Assembly (NCBI GenBank): GCA_029168955.1
Contig: JAPDOI010000121.1
Span: 1,612,001 to 1,676,000 of the forward strand
Direction of reading: 5' to 3'
DNA length: 64,000 bases
From: Aplectana chamaeleonis
Taxonomy: Eukaryota; Nematoda; Chromadorea; Rhabditida; Cosmocercidae
Part shown: positions 1 to 11,557 of the stretch, one piece after another
How positions within the stretch are numbered: position 1 is the stretch's first letter
How the letters are laid out: every line of letters begins with the position of its first letter
Notes under the pieces: generated by a model
What the model was told of the DNA's origin: nothing
The model's database searches: none
Seen by the model: the letters and a program-made list of their open reading frames with translations, nothing else
Program-made: the position numbers and the translations under genes

Positions 1-452
1 CTCGAATTTTCCATGAAAAAACGCTTATCGTGGCTCTCAGAAGCAGAACAGCGTCGAAGAAAAGAGACGAAAAGCTACCCGGGAGCCGCAAAACGACTTA
101 AAAAGTGGGCGAACCCCTCCGCTTTGGGCAAGTCCGGCTCCTTTCCGCCCCTCGACGTGAACAATGAAACACTCGGGATCGCGAGATGAGCGATGGTTTC
201 CGAACAAAAGCCCCGTTCTTCCCTTCATTCTCAACTTCTCTCTTTACTCTGGTCAGCCTGAATACAATGGCTGCAAAAGACGGAAGTTACAAGCCCCGGA
301 CAACTCGTCCACCATGCTTCCTTAGCTCAATTTTTAGGGGCCATAACTCCGTTCCAGGAAGGTCTTGTACGATTCCAGAGACATCATTGGAATCAGAATG
401 GGACCATTCTCAAGATAGGCAAAAAACAGAAAAGAGATTTAACACTGCCCTA
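1..452 (+). mobile_element. AAAGGCAG-type TIR element, copy cut by window edge
   Basis: The sequence matches the interiors of the elements at 3623-4105, 13384-13863 and (reversed) 9709-10204, with shared blocks around the 'gatgagcgatggttt' and 'ccataactcc' motifs. It ends in AACACTGCCCTAA, a decayed form of the family end. The left end lies outside the window. It has no coding capacity, so it is a non-autonomous (MITE-like) element. Reading frames through it are chance. Confidence 0.7.
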
Positions 453-652
453 AAGATCGTCAGCAATTATTCTAATTAAAGACGGCGAAACAAGCTTTTA
501 TAGAAATCTAGCTAATTGGAAGCCTCGGACACCCAACAATACCTTGTTCCCTAGCGTTTTTCTCCAACTTCTCTCTTATTTTCACTTTTGTGATGGCTAG
601 GTATATTTTTGCATGAGGATACCACAACCGTCTTCATCGCCAACCCTGCCTC

Positions 653-1165
653 TAAAGGCAGCGTTCACGATGAAAAATTTGCCCGTTTTTTGTGGAAACG
701 TAACCTTTGGATTCCTACAAGAACAGAAAGGACGGAAGTACGATGAAAAACGGTCAGGAAATGGGTGGAGATCTAGTGGACCAGCCGACCCATTGCATCA
801 CCCCGCCGACGTCATATAACAATAGTCCATCGTTCCTTTCACCAAAAGAACAGTTTCCGAAATTTCGATTAGTGTTTATCCCGGAATCGTATTTTTCACG
901 AGTTTGTGGTACACAAACAACAAAGTTATTTACCTAAGAATTTCGAGGCTCAAGACCATTTGCGACGTTGGTTTGAAGTTTTTTTTTCTGCAGTGCCTAA
1001 ACACGCCAACAGACGGCGTATTTAAGAAGTTTTTCAAACAGTTTTTTCTCCGATGTTCGAGAGTTTTGTGGGGACTTTTCCTTATTATCCTCTACTTCGT
1101 GAACTTGCCTACTCAAAAACATAGAAAACTAGAATGCGGTTTTTTTTTATCGTGACCATTGCCTT
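653..1165. mobile_element. AAAGGCAG-type TIR element, subtype with 'gcattctagtttt' end
   Basis: The left end TAAAGGCAGCGTTCACGAT and the right end ATCGTGACCATTGCCTTA are inverted copies, giving an element of about 513 bp bounded by TA. The 3' end block (about 1083-1165) recurs inverted at 1976-2060 and again at 3534-3621. No protein is encoded. Confidence 0.65.
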
Positions 1166-1975
1166 AGGGGGCTCTGAGTGAATCCTCAGGATCAAGGCAG
1201 TCTTTTTTGCAGAACTGGGTACATAGGAACGATTATGTGAACGTATGACTCACTAATTAATTAATTAGGCCAGCGTTATTTCATGGCAGTTTAACTAATC
1301 CGTGTTAGATAGTCATTAAGTCCAGACTGTGGGAGACTGCTGAGACGATTTTTTCCCAGTTCAACTTTCTGTGAAACTGCTAGTGATTGGTTGGCAAGAA
1401 GCATTAGAAACAGCTTCACGCTGGTCTTTCAGCATCTGGTAATAGCGTGATCGTTCATAAAGGAGCCTTCAACGAATGAAAAATCCGAGGACAGGCCACT
1501 TTATTATTTGATAATCGTCTTAGTCAAATCAATACTGGTGCAAGATAATTTAGTAGCTAGAAGACGAAAGATGAAGTTAAAGTGCACCTTTTCAAGTATG
1601 CAATGCTAGTGATGAACAAAGGATAGTGGGAATGGGAATGAATTTATGGGAGAATTGGAAGCCTGGTAGCTCGCAGAATAAGTCCTGCATTGTTTTTGGG
1701 GTGGTGGTATCTTCTAAGAGTACAGAGAGAAATCTTATTGGAGCTTACAAGGCTTATCTATGGAAAGTCCTCGTTGAGATTCTAGACGCTGTGAGTAACT
1801 ACTAAACTGGTGATGTGACCTAGATCTGACCGAACGCGTCATGAATCTGTGTAGTTCATATTGGCAGTAGAACAAACGGAACCACGGGCAGGGTAGATTC
1901 ATACAAAACGACAACCATATTCTGCTTTTACACGAAATCTCCCGGGAGATTTTATTGACATTCACTCAGAGCCCC
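1166..1975. other. Interval between two inverted element ends
   Basis: No gene is recognised. The edges are inverted copies of each other: GGGGCTCTGAGTGAAT follows the element end at about 1170, and its complement precedes the one at about 1960. The duplicated inverted block therefore extends past the transposon ends. Confidence 0.4.
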
Positions 1976-2060
1976 TTAAAGGCAGTGTTCACGATAAAAA
2001 ACCGCATTCTAGTTTTTTATGCTTTTTGATTAGGCAAGTTCACAGAGTAGAATCGCAAAA
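1976..2060. mobile_element. AAAGGCAG-type element end fragment
   Basis: TTAAAGGCAGTGTTCACGAT is followed by the same subterminal block seen reversed at 1083-1165. No matching opposite end is seen nearby, so this is a solo end. Confidence 0.5.
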
Positions 2061-3533
2061 AAAAACAGGTGAGTTGCGGGTCAAAGTCGAACGAGTCATT
2101 CGTCCCATTGAGTCGGTTAGCCCTTTCATTCATGTGTACTTTTTTGAAGATCTTAATCGAGTACCTGCTTACACACCTATCGCACAGCTATAAGCACTCA
2201 TACAAAATACATGTTCAAACGCATGCGTTAAAGCCATTTCATGAGGCGGAAGGAACGTCGTAAGCTGTGTAAGCTACAAGTATTTTATAGGTTTGCCTGC
2301 ACGAGCCACTACATGGAAGTTGGCATGAGAGAAAGAGATGTTTGAAAAACCTATAATAAAATGCAATGCAAATAATAGCATTCCTCGTACTTGCTCGTCA
2401 AAGCGATTAAGTAAAAGCTGTTGAAGTAATCGAAATGATGCACTGAATTGAAAAAGAGGTAAAGACAGCTAGTATATGAAAGAGAACGCTGGCGTTAGCA
2501 AGGTTGAAGAATACTTGATAACAAACAGCGCCATTATGGCGCGCTTGGGCTAGACCAAGCGCTATCGCGCGAGTCACTGAAAGGCACGGTCCAGCCCAAG
2601 AATAGTTTCTTACTTTTCTATCTAACTTGAAGAGAATTTCACGATTGAAACAATGATGCATCCGGAAGAAATCGCGCAAATTTCACTAAGAACGGAGTTA
2701 TTGCCCCTCAAACATTGTGAATTTGAACATAGGGACTTTTGTGTACGAGTTGTCGCGGACCTGTTTTTTTTTCATCATTCGCCGCTATCGTTCGGAGCGG
2801 ATCACAATATAAAGCTACACCCAAGACAAATGAAAGAACATAGATTTTGCAAAAATCCGTCTCGTATTTTGTCCCTATTGAGAGCGAAAACCTACCTATG
2901 GGCGTTACCCATTTTTTTCCTTTTTGGAGCCGGGGTCGATTTTTTCCGCGCTTTTTCTCGCCTATTTGAGCGAACTTAGATTCCGCGCCTGGTATGGTTG
3001 CTATGCACGGCGGCCGGGATATAAAATCAAAATCTACCCCTGAGGTTGGACTGTGCCTTCAAGCCGTAGTGAAATTCTACAATCAACACTGTCACCAATG
3101 CTAATTTTCGTAGAAAGTAAATGACCGTGACCTCAAAGAATACCTTTATGAGTTTCCCCCTATCACCTGCATACTGTCGAAACCATACGGGATTCCGGTC
3201 CGCAGTTACGAGCAGCCGCTGTTGCAGCACGAAGGTCGAAGGTGATCCTTGCTGTCAGAACACGATTTTTCCTGGTCCCAGCATGACTTTGGCTGCGTGC
3301 AGCAGCAGTAGTTGCCCGCAACTGTGGACCGGAATTTCACTCCGATAAAGGCAGTAGGCTGGTGTTGAGATTACAAGCACGGTGACGGATTGAGATATTC
3401 AATGTCTCAGGCTTTTTTCAGAGTTCTGTTAGGCAATCAGATGTTATCAGTGGGTACTGATCGGTATCGACGTGTCGATTCACATTTCAGTCACGGCTTC
3501 GCTCCGCGCGGCGACCGAACCTTGAAAAAGACC
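2061..3533. other. No recognised feature
   Basis: An open frame of 108 codons lies at 2653-2979 on the plus strand. It has no motif, splice signal or similarity I can name. The rest shows no clear repeat structure. Confidence 0.3.
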
Positions 3534-3621
3534 TTAAAGACAGTGTTCAGGACAAAAAAAAACAGTATTCTAGACTTCAATGTTTCTGAGTAGGGAAGTC
3601 CACGAAGAAGAGGATAATAGG
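3534..3621. mobile_element. AAAGGCAG-type element end fragment abutting a full copy
   Basis: TTAAAGACAGTGTTCAGGAC and the following 70 bp match the ends at 1976 and (reversed) 1165. It is cut directly by the element starting at 3623, which suggests the full copy inserted into an older one. Confidence 0.5.
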
Positions 3622-3622
3622 A

Positions 3623-4105
3623 TTAAAGGCAGGGTCCATGATAAATTTCGTCCTCGGTTTTTGGCCGGAAATCGAAAGTTCAGAGTTTCATTGGAGCACT
3701 GGGGTCGAAAGAACAAACGAAAACGAGCCAGAAAGAGCTCCATACAACTCCGAAGTCCGCTCGCGCTAGCCCTTTGGCTCGCGGTCGAGTTTCTCGACGT
3801 GAACGAAGGAACACTCGAAATCGCGAAATGAGCGATGGTTTTCGATCAAAAGCCCCGTTCTTCCTTTCATTCTCGACTTCTTTCTCTACTCAGGTCAGCT
3901 CGCATACATCGGCTGCAAAAGACGGAAGTTACAAGCCTCGGAAAACTCGTCCACAATGCTTCTCTAGCTCAATTTTTGAGGGACCATAACTCTCATCCCA
4001 GAAGGTCGTGTACGATTTCAGTCACATCGTTGGAATCAGCATGGGACCGTTTTCAAGATAGGCTGAAAACAGAACAACGATTTTCATCGTGGACACTGCC
4101 TTTAA
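3623..4105 (+). mobile_element. AAAGGCAG-type TIR element, full copy
   Basis: It starts TTAAAGGCAGGGTCCATGAT and ends CATCGTGGACACTGCCTTTAA, giving about 480 bp with a TA at each junction. It is nearly collinear with 13384-13863. The TA junctions fit a Tc1/mariner-type integration. A TTAA (piggyBac-like) target is less likely because some copies are flanked by CTAA or TCAA. It is non-coding. Confidence 0.75.
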
Positions 4106-4479
4106 GTCCGCAGAAAACTCTCAATTATCAGAGAAGAACTGTTCTAATAAACTTCCCAAATATTTAGTTATGCCTGCTTAGTGTGTTTGGTGCCCTGCGC
4201 ACTTTTGACAATCCAAACATCGGAAATGAAATAAAAACGCTAAAAAATTTTTAGGTGAGTGACTTTGTTTTCTGTTTCTTGTAGCGAGAACTGTTCAAAA
4301 ACAAGCTGGTCAATGCACATGCTTTAGTGTTAAAATCTTTCAGGATAAAGAGTGTTCAAAAATTCGGCAACTGTTAATTTGGTGTAACGAACGGTGGACA
4401 ACTGTAATACGACGTATGCGGAGTGACTGGGTTGTCCCATAGGATTGTCTATGCGGTTTGAGCCGGAGCTCACGGCTGG

Positions 4480-5050
4480 CCGACTTACATATATGATCGA
4501 CATGGTTGTTCTGAAATCACACCTATTTTTCCCTGTTGGCATGTTTTTTTTGGCATATCGGACTTGCTGAAGTCTTCTTTCACGACACCGGACGAGTAGA
4601 AAAACCTCTTGGTGCTCTTCTGAGTCCATCTGGACGGAGTGAATGCAGAGCCGACCTCACCACTACTGCTGAAGACGGCCCACAACACCACTCTGCCTTC
4701 TCCGAAGTTGAATCGGTTGACATAGGCCGGCTTCTTGCTAAAATCTCTGTTGTAACGTCTTGCGTCACAAGGGCTCTGAAAATTGAACAGCTTCTTATCG
4801 GAGAAGTCGACCTAGAATGTCAAGTTGAAAGCAGAGCCTACAAAATCGGGACGCTCTGATCGTGTCACTTTCAATTTTTTGTGCTCTGTTATACCGCGTC
4901 AAACAATGTCGCCCCAAATGTTCTTGGAACGAATAATTTTTTAGATTTTTTTTGGTAGATTTTGAGACGTTCAGCGCCGTTTCGAAACGGGTCGTTGATG
5001 CCGGAACAGTGGCGTTGCACCCCCGTCGAGCAATGTGTCGAGTCTGTTGC
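4480..5050 (-). pseudogene. Tc1/mariner-superfamily transposase fragment
   Basis: Translating the minus strand downward from about 4815 gives VDFSDKKLFNFQSP, then a 'VLWAVFSSSGEVG' segment. These are the characteristic (F)SDE-K-F-N and VMVWGAFS-type blocks of Tc1/Tc3-like DDE transposases, including the first Asp of the segment. Upstream in another frame (about 4850-5050) lies a basic 'LTRYNRAQKIE' helix that fits the linker before this block. Downstream, an 'FQNNHVDH' stretch at about 4480-4510 sits where FQQDNAxxH is expected, with the catalytic Asp lost. At least two frameshifts break it. It is not functional. TIRs could not be assigned. Confidence 0.6.
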
Positions 5051-5555
5051 ATAATCGGAAGGCAAATGGAGGAGCAGTGACAATATTATGTGAACCAGCG
5101 TTTCTGGAGTAGCAGACTACAGAGAAGCTATTACTCTTACTCAAAAACTACATTCAATATCCGATTCATTAATTTGGGGGTGTTCGTATACTTATGTAAC
5201 GCATGTAGAAATCCTCTGAGTGCAAGTTTGAGGTCTGCTAGTAAAGTTGTGTAGAAAGTCCGAGAACATTTTAATCGTTTTCCTAGTAAGGAGTCGAGTC
5301 TTGTGAAAATGGGAAAGATTGAGATAATCACAGCGTAGAATTCCAATTACCGAAACCACCTTTGGAACAAGAACTTTCAGTGTGGAACAAAAGAGACCGC
5401 TTATGAGTACACCTCTTTAGCGTATCAGATCAATCCTTAACTCTTTACCTTGTGCACAAATCTAATTGAGCATGTTATCGTGAGCGATGTGTTTTCGTGG
5501 GAGAGGAGTGCAAATATTGAAGTCAGAGGGCGGCGCATTCGAAACTAATCCCTCA

Positions 5556-6005
5556 TTAGGTTGGTAGTAATAAGAGAAAAACCGCGGAGTACAAATGGGC
5601 ACGTAAGACCCCGAAGGGAATCGATCGCATCCAACTCAGTACTACATAGTTATCAACGGGCGGGAAGCGAGTGCTATAGTAGCCGTAGCAGTAGTAGTAG
5701 TAATGGTTAGTGAGAGCCGACAAACAAAAATAAGTGTGTGAAACGACGAGACTGGTAGTGAGAAGAGGAGAGGTGTGGAGAATGCGGCGGCGATTCATCA
5801 GCAATTTCAATGCTCCCCGAACACGTTGGATTCCATTGGAGGATAGGGCGTGGCGCAGCTGAACATCAAAGGGACGGATGCGGTATTCTGAGAAGTCTGG
5901 GGAAGTCAGCTGAGAGCTGAACCAGACGACTGGGTCATCCTCATTCAGCAGATTCATTACTGCTGGGAACAGTGAACTTGCTTCCTTCATTCCTTTCATA
6001 CACAT
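5556..6005 (-). other. Unrecognised 149-codon open frame
   Basis: It opens at the boundary of the palindromic repeat beginning at 6006. It includes an acidic-to-basic segment (EDDPVVWF ... RIRPFDVQLRHAL) and a run of tyrosines made by a TAG/TAC microsatellite at about 5685-5705. I recognise no family. It could be a transposon or exon fragment, or chance. Confidence 0.15.
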
Positions 6006-6208
6006 TTTTTTCGCCCCTTCGTCATACCTCTGTCAAATTTGGGTCTTCGGGGGTGAGCAAGATATTGCTAGAAGCGCCTCATCAAGATCTACAAAATGGT
6101 GTTAAAATTTAATTGATAGCTTTAACTATACCCTAATTATAGGTATGCTGCTCTTTTCATAACACTTTTTGACTCGTCAGATTGAAAATGCCGGCCGAGC
6201 ATCCCGAC

Positions 6209-8360
6209 CAGGGATGTGCGGAAAAAATATTTTTGGAAACAGAAAACAGAAAATCTAGTTTGACAGAAAACAGAAAACAAAAAATCTACAAAAATGGGCA
6301 GAAAACAGAAAACAGAAAATTTTTAAAAATCAATAATGGGTGTTCAGCGTACACTAAACGAAATTTTTCAGAACATTGAACTTTTTTTATACATATTTTG
6401 AGTGATCTATGCTTCTTTCATTGAATTTGCCTTACAGTTGGCCAGAGCAAAAAGTATAGACGCTCGAGAAATGCAGATTATGAGTGCGATGATTTGACAA
6501 ATGTTCATCAAACCTTCCTTTTACCAGGCAATATAAGCTCGATTACTCTATTAGAAGCTCAATACATATGTATGCCTGTGCAAGGAGTAATAGCGAGCTT
6601 TCCGTCCCTTAGTGTACATATGTATGTTGACACTGATTGTGAGATAACGGCTGGTTTGAACACTGTCCTACTCCTCAGAGCTAAAAGTCACGCCCGTACC
6701 GCGCGCCTGTGTCGTTAGGCCTCTGTCAGAGGTCAATCCCCGCGCGACGCAATGGTATGATAATCATGAGCATCGATCGAGATCGCGTCGCACTTCGATC
6801 TGCGTCGATCATTCAAACCATGCCGTCGTGGCGATCAGCGATCGCACTCTGAAAAAGGCGTTAGAGTATAACTGACCTGACGCGCTGCTCGCTCCACGTT
6901 GAGAGCCTCTCGTACTGCTGTGGCGGAATTATCACCTGTCTCATAGCCTCACCATCAATTTTTTGGCGCTTCATCTAAAGTGAATTCTGTGCCATCTGCG
7001 TTGCAGTGAACTAAAACACATATTTAGAGTTTTGCGTGCATGGCACAGTTGGGGCCAACATTACCCCGCTCCACCAAAGCGGGTACGCTGGGGAGCGGGC
7101 ATGAATAGTGGGCGTTAAGTATAATACTTAGTATTATTGGCTTATTATTGTTAGTATCACATTGCAGTTTTCCTTTCACTTGACTGCTTTGCGTTACATC
7201 TGAGGGATTCGTCAACGATAAACCTCTGGGTAAGAGTATACACTATAAGATAAAGTTAAGGGATCGGCTTCCTGAATCCCTATTGGAATGCGCAGCGCAT
7301 ACGAAGTCGTATTCGTAGAGGCTTGACTCTGATAGAAATTGCCGCTGTGGCTCCGCGATAGCGCCGCTTTTGGCGCGTACAGGCCCCGAAGCGGCACTAT
7401 CGCGGAGCAGCGGCGGCACTACCGCGGAACCGTAGCGGGGACCTGACAGTGCCGCTTCGGCTCCGCGATAACGCCGCAACGGCTCCGGGAGAGTCTCTGA
7501 TATGAAGTTATTTAAGAATTATAAGACAACTGGGGGGGCCTAATTGTAAGAACAGAAATTCGCACCTGCGGTCGCTACGTCCTTCGTCTATTGAGGAAAG
7601 AGCTTACCGCCGCTTTTGCGCACAAGGAAATACGGAATGTACCTCAAAATTGGGTAAATTGAACCGGCGACGATTTCGTTTCACTACACAGGACAGTACA
7701 TCGTACTCCATGCAGGGTTCGCAGCTGCATCCTCGCGGAGCCGGTGCCGTTCTAACGCGGAGCCGCTGCGGTACTATCGCGGCGGTTTCGAGGCTCAAGA
7801 CGCGGCAGCAGAATCGCCTGATCACGGAGCCGCTGTGGCACTATCGCGGCACAATCGAGGATCGCGGTACTTTCCCGGCACTGACAAGGCAAATTTTTAT
7901 AGAGGAATAGGTTTCGTGCTTATTTATTGGCTTGCAGGGGCCAGCCGACTTCCCAATGAGTGCCTTCATCTCCCTACATGAATCTGTTACCAATTGAATG
8001 ACCCCGGAGGGCTGGTTGGTTTGGTTCACCTCGGCGAGGATCGAACCCGACCGTGTACAGAGAACAGCACTGTTTCCTCCTACCACTCAACATGTGCCCT
8101 AATGGATAACCACTACAGCGAGATAAAAGTGTCTAGCGTGGTACAACCGCAGAGAGCCTGGGTTAAGTACACCCTCACCCTATCGGCTAAGCTTCGACAA
8201 ATCCGGCCACTTTTTTCTGGGACAATCCTGCTGCAGATCGCGGTACACGTTTTTTCTGCTTTCTGTCCAATTTTCGCCTATTTTTACAGAAAACAGAAAA
8301 CAGAAAAAATTGGCCAAAAATGGGCAGAAAACAGAAAAAAGGGAATTCTGCACATCCCTG
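6209..8360. mobile_element. hAT-like non-autonomous element with 8-bp target duplication
   Basis: The ends are CAGGGATGTGC at 6209 and GCACATCCCTG ending at 8360. The octamer ATCCCGAC directly flanks both sides (6201-6208 and 8361-8368). An 8-bp duplication with CAG...CTG-type TIRs is the hAT hallmark. The subterminal zones carry repeated GAAAACAGAAAACAG blocks at both ends (about 6235-6330 and 8285-8340). The centre is rich in GCCGC...TCCGCGATA repeats (7330-7500, 7730-7870). No transposase is present, so mobility would need a source elsewhere. Confidence 0.8.
8010..8100 (-). other. tRNA-like A-box/B-box pair inside the hAT-like element
   Basis: On the minus strand, GTTGAGTGGTAGG resembles a tRNA D-arm (A box). 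About 40 nt later GGGTTCGATCC resembles a T-arm (B box). The acceptor stem does not pair, so this is not a functional tRNA. A tRNA-derived SINE head or chance are both possible. Confidence 0.25.
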
Positions 8361-8540
8361 ATCCCGACGAGTCAAAACGAGATATGAGAAGAGCGGCATA
8401 CCTATAATTAAGGTACAGTTGAAGCTATCAGTTGAATTTTAACACCATCTCGTAGACCTTGATGAGGCGATTCTAGCAAGATCTTTCTTACCCCGGAGAC
8501 CCAAATTCGACAGAGTTATGATGAAGGGGCGAAAAAAAAG

Positions 8541-9224
8541 CGGAAACGCGTTTTTTTCGTTGATTTGCGAAGTTTAAAGGTGGGTATTGTATGTATCATG
8601 TTTTCAGTAGGACACAATCCGGAAAAGCTCTATTGAATGAAAATACCTAGAAGTAATAACTTCGAGTTGCTCTTTCGCACTCTGAAACACAACTGGTCGG
8701 GAATACTGTTACCAGTCTTCCTTTTACGAATTCCTCCAAAAAACAACCCTTTCTAAATCTTTCTTTTTTCTTATTTTGCATTTCACATTTTCTATATTTT
8801 TGAATTTTTCATTTTTCAAAAATGTATAAAAATTTTCGGACGATAACTCTGTAAGATTTTCTATTCTATATAGAATGAGTCACTTATGCTAAAGTCATAG
8901 AAAAATTTCGGCTGTGCTGAAGCCACAATTTATTTTGGACTATTTCCGAGTGATTTTTAAAAAATCGCATGTTTATCGCCGTTATTTTTAGCCTTTATGA
9001 TAATTTTTTGGTTAATCCGGAATCCTCATAAAATTCTGCATCAAGCTGCGTTTTTTGGTTGGAAAATTATTTGCCCGAACCTCTAGCGAATTTCAATTCA
9101 TGAGAGGCCAGTTATTTTCTTGTAACTTTTTAGCCTCCAAGATATTGTCGTATTAAAGGTTCTTTCAGGAATCTCTGTGAAATTCCCTAGCGGAGTAGCT
9201 TATTTGGCTTACACATTTATTTGC
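8541..9224. other. AT-rich interval, no recognised feature
   Basis: Poly-T/A-rich stretches occur around 8740-8850. No long frame, clear repeat or RNA gene is seen. Confidence 0.3.
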
Positions 9225-9366
9225 CTATAAGCCAGCCAGGCCGGTGGAGCCGAGCTCCATAGGTGGCTTCAGTAAGCGTCTGCGCCTCTCGTTTCCATCA
9301 TAAAGGCGAGAGCACCCCATGGAAATGACTATGGAGATAGGCTCCACCGACTTGGCTCGCTTATAG
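9225..9366. mobile_element. Small palindromic element
   Basis: CTATAAGCCAGCCAGGCCGG at the left pairs with the reversed end CTTGGCTCGCTTATAG. The inner part (GTGGAGCC...GGCTCCAC, CTCCATAG...CTATGGAG) also folds. It is about 142 bp and replaces the extreme left end of the adjoining element at 9367. Confidence 0.6.
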
Positions 9367-10330
9367 TACACCCTCGGACATGAATTTCATTTGATTGTGT
9401 AGTAGACCCCTCCTTTATAGCACGCGCCAATGGCGAGATCTCAGTTCCTCCAAATAAGCGAGATATAAGCGACCAAAAAAAGGCCCGACCCCCTTCGCTG
9501 ACCACCACGGGCCACAACCCCTACCAGATTTCCGAACTCGATAGCGGATAGATGGATGAATGAATTTCCAACAAGTCTTTGTTCTTCAGTAGATTGCCGG
9601 ACTGTCTCCTCATCCTGGCCCGCTCTCGCGAAACGATTGCGAATGAAGAGAAATACAGGCCTGAGACAACTCGTCCACCAATTTTTCACCTTCAAAATAT
9701 AGGCATCTTTAATGGCACTGTTCGCGATAAAAATAGCTTTTCTGTTTTTTTGCCTATCTTGAAACCGGTCCCATCCTGATTCCAATGATGCTTCTGGAAT
9801 CGTACAAGACCTTCTGGGAATGGAGTTATGGTCCCTCAAAAATTGAGCTAGGGAAAATGGTGGACGAGTTGTCCAAGGCTTGTAAATTCCCTCTTTTGCA
9901 GCCAATGTATGCGAGCTGACCTGAGTAAAGAGAGAAGTTGAGAATGAAGGGAAGAATGGGGCTTTTGATCGGAAACCATCGCTCAACTCACGATTTCGAG
10001 TGTTCCTTTGTTCACGTCGAGGGGCGGGAAGAGGCGGGACTTTCCCACAATGACGGGGTTTGCCCACTTTTCTAAGCCGTTTTGCGGCTCCTGGGTAGCT
10101 TTTCGTCCCGTTTTTTTTTCGACGCTGTTCTGCTTCTGAGAGCCATGAGAAGCGTTTGTCTTGGAGAATTCGAGGATGAAGTTTATCGCGAACAGTGCCT
10201 TTAAGGAGCCATAGCTCTGTTCATAGGGGGTTCGGACCTTTTCAGGGATACCACAGTGATCAGCGTGCGATTTTTTGCAAGACAAGCATGAAACCTGAGA
10301 AATAGTTATTAGGGTGTCCTATGCCTTTAT
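9367..10330. mobile_element. AAAGGCACAG-type TIR element, interrupted copy
   Basis: Both halves (9367-9708 and 10205-10330) align with the uninterrupted copy at 37785-38274. Shared blocks include 'ataagcgagatataagcgacca', 'cgattgcgaatgaagagaaa' and 'actgtgatcagcgtg'-like text. The right end reads GTCCTATGCCTTTA. The left extremity is lost to the palindrome at 9225-9366. Confidence 0.7.
9709..10204 (-). mobile_element. AAAGGCAG-type TIR element nested in an AAAGGCACAG-type element
   Basis: Its ends are TTAATGGCACTGTTCGCGAT and ATCGCGAACAGTGCCTTTAA. Comparison with the empty site in the copy at 37785-38274 (after 'ggcatcttt') places the insertion at one TA. The 208-codon frame at 9441-10067 runs across both transposons and is not a gene. 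Confidence 0.75.
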
Positions 10331-11557
10331 GGAGCTTGTAAAGCTGGAAATTCCATATACCATTCTACGCGAATTTTCACGGAAAATTCAATAACACCCT
10401 AATTCACCTTGAATTAGTATTCTGTAAATTGAATTTTGTAAACGATGGAAAGAATATTTTTCTAATATCAAGACAATATTCGACGCAGATTCTTCAGAAA
10501 TTTAGAAAACAACCTCAATCGAAGACCACCTTAAAAGGTAAAAAGAAGGTTAAAAGCGAAAAAGCATGTTAACTCTTCAACTTCTACCAGAAAGTCTTTT
10601 AGGTACGGCTCCGAATGAACGTTTAGCTTGAATGCGGCATCGATTTCTATTGTCCCCGGATTGGAGAGAACTGGATGTTGCTAGCATTCAACCTTAGAGT
10701 ATTGAGGGCGACTTAACACGAAATTGTGCAACCGGAATCCAAGCAACACTAAGAGGAACGATTCGAAGCCAAATACACTAAATCAAATTAGGATACATGA
10801 CAATGGGTCAAATATACAGAGAATGAAGAGGTTTTTCCCGAGCTGAGCGTTATTTTGGGTGACATGTTCACTAGTGAAGAAGTGCCGACAGCACTTGGTC
10901 GTCAAGCGCTACTCGCAGAATATCTAGTTAGCAGTTCTCTCAGCAGGCTAGACGAATGTGAAGAACCAGAACAGGCATCAGCAGTATACGGCGGATTGTG
11001 GCGAGGATGGAGAAGTCGGGATAAATAGATGAATTAACGTCGAATACTCGGCACGGCTATAAATCTCCGTGTGAAACGCGACAAGAAAGCGATGAGCGAC
11101 TAGAACAACGAATGAGTCCCGTTCCGCTTGGTTACCTCTCACAGACAACCCTCGAGGGGTTTCCCAACACGAATGGAGAACAGGACAAGACGCGAAAATG
11201 AGGCACTCAGTTTTTAACCAAGTTAGAGTGCGAGTTCAGACCCGAAGGAAGGGTGCGAGACGAGACTATAAGATTCGTCTCGTGAATTCGTCCTTATCGA
11301 TGGTAACCATGAGACGAGTAAGAAGCTGCAGCTAAGGTGCGTCAACGAGAATGCGTAAACAAAAAAGGCAAACCTATTGCTTCATTAAGAGCTGATTGCG
11401 AGCTGACTCGTGAACGCAGAATTCAATTCCTATCTGTTCACCGCGTTCCCTCAAAACAACTGTAACGAAATGTCAAACAACCGTATTCAGAGGCTTTGTT
11501 CTTAGACTATGTAGTTCTACAACCAAGTCAACATTTGAATTACAATACCACCCATGA
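10331..11557. other. No recognised feature
   Basis: No frame with motifs, no repeat matching other parts of the window, and no RNA gene is recognised in this 1.2-kb interval. Confidence 0.3.

Larger units (their letters stand above)
6006..8540. mobile_element. Palindromic element split by a hAT-like insertion
   Basis: The arms 6006-6200 and 8369-8540 are inverted copies. Shared blocks are TCGCCCCTTCGTCAT, the CTCTGTC(A/G)AATTTGGGTC stretch, 'gcctcatcaag' and TTTTGACTCGTC. Without the insertion it would be a foldback of about 380 bp. It is non-coding. Confidence 0.7.

Noticed and set aside
8010..8100. Functional tRNA gene
   Set aside because: A and B boxes are both one base off and no acceptor stem can pair.
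9441..10067. 208-codon minus-strand gene
   Set aside because: It crosses the junction of two nested non-coding elements and has no motif.
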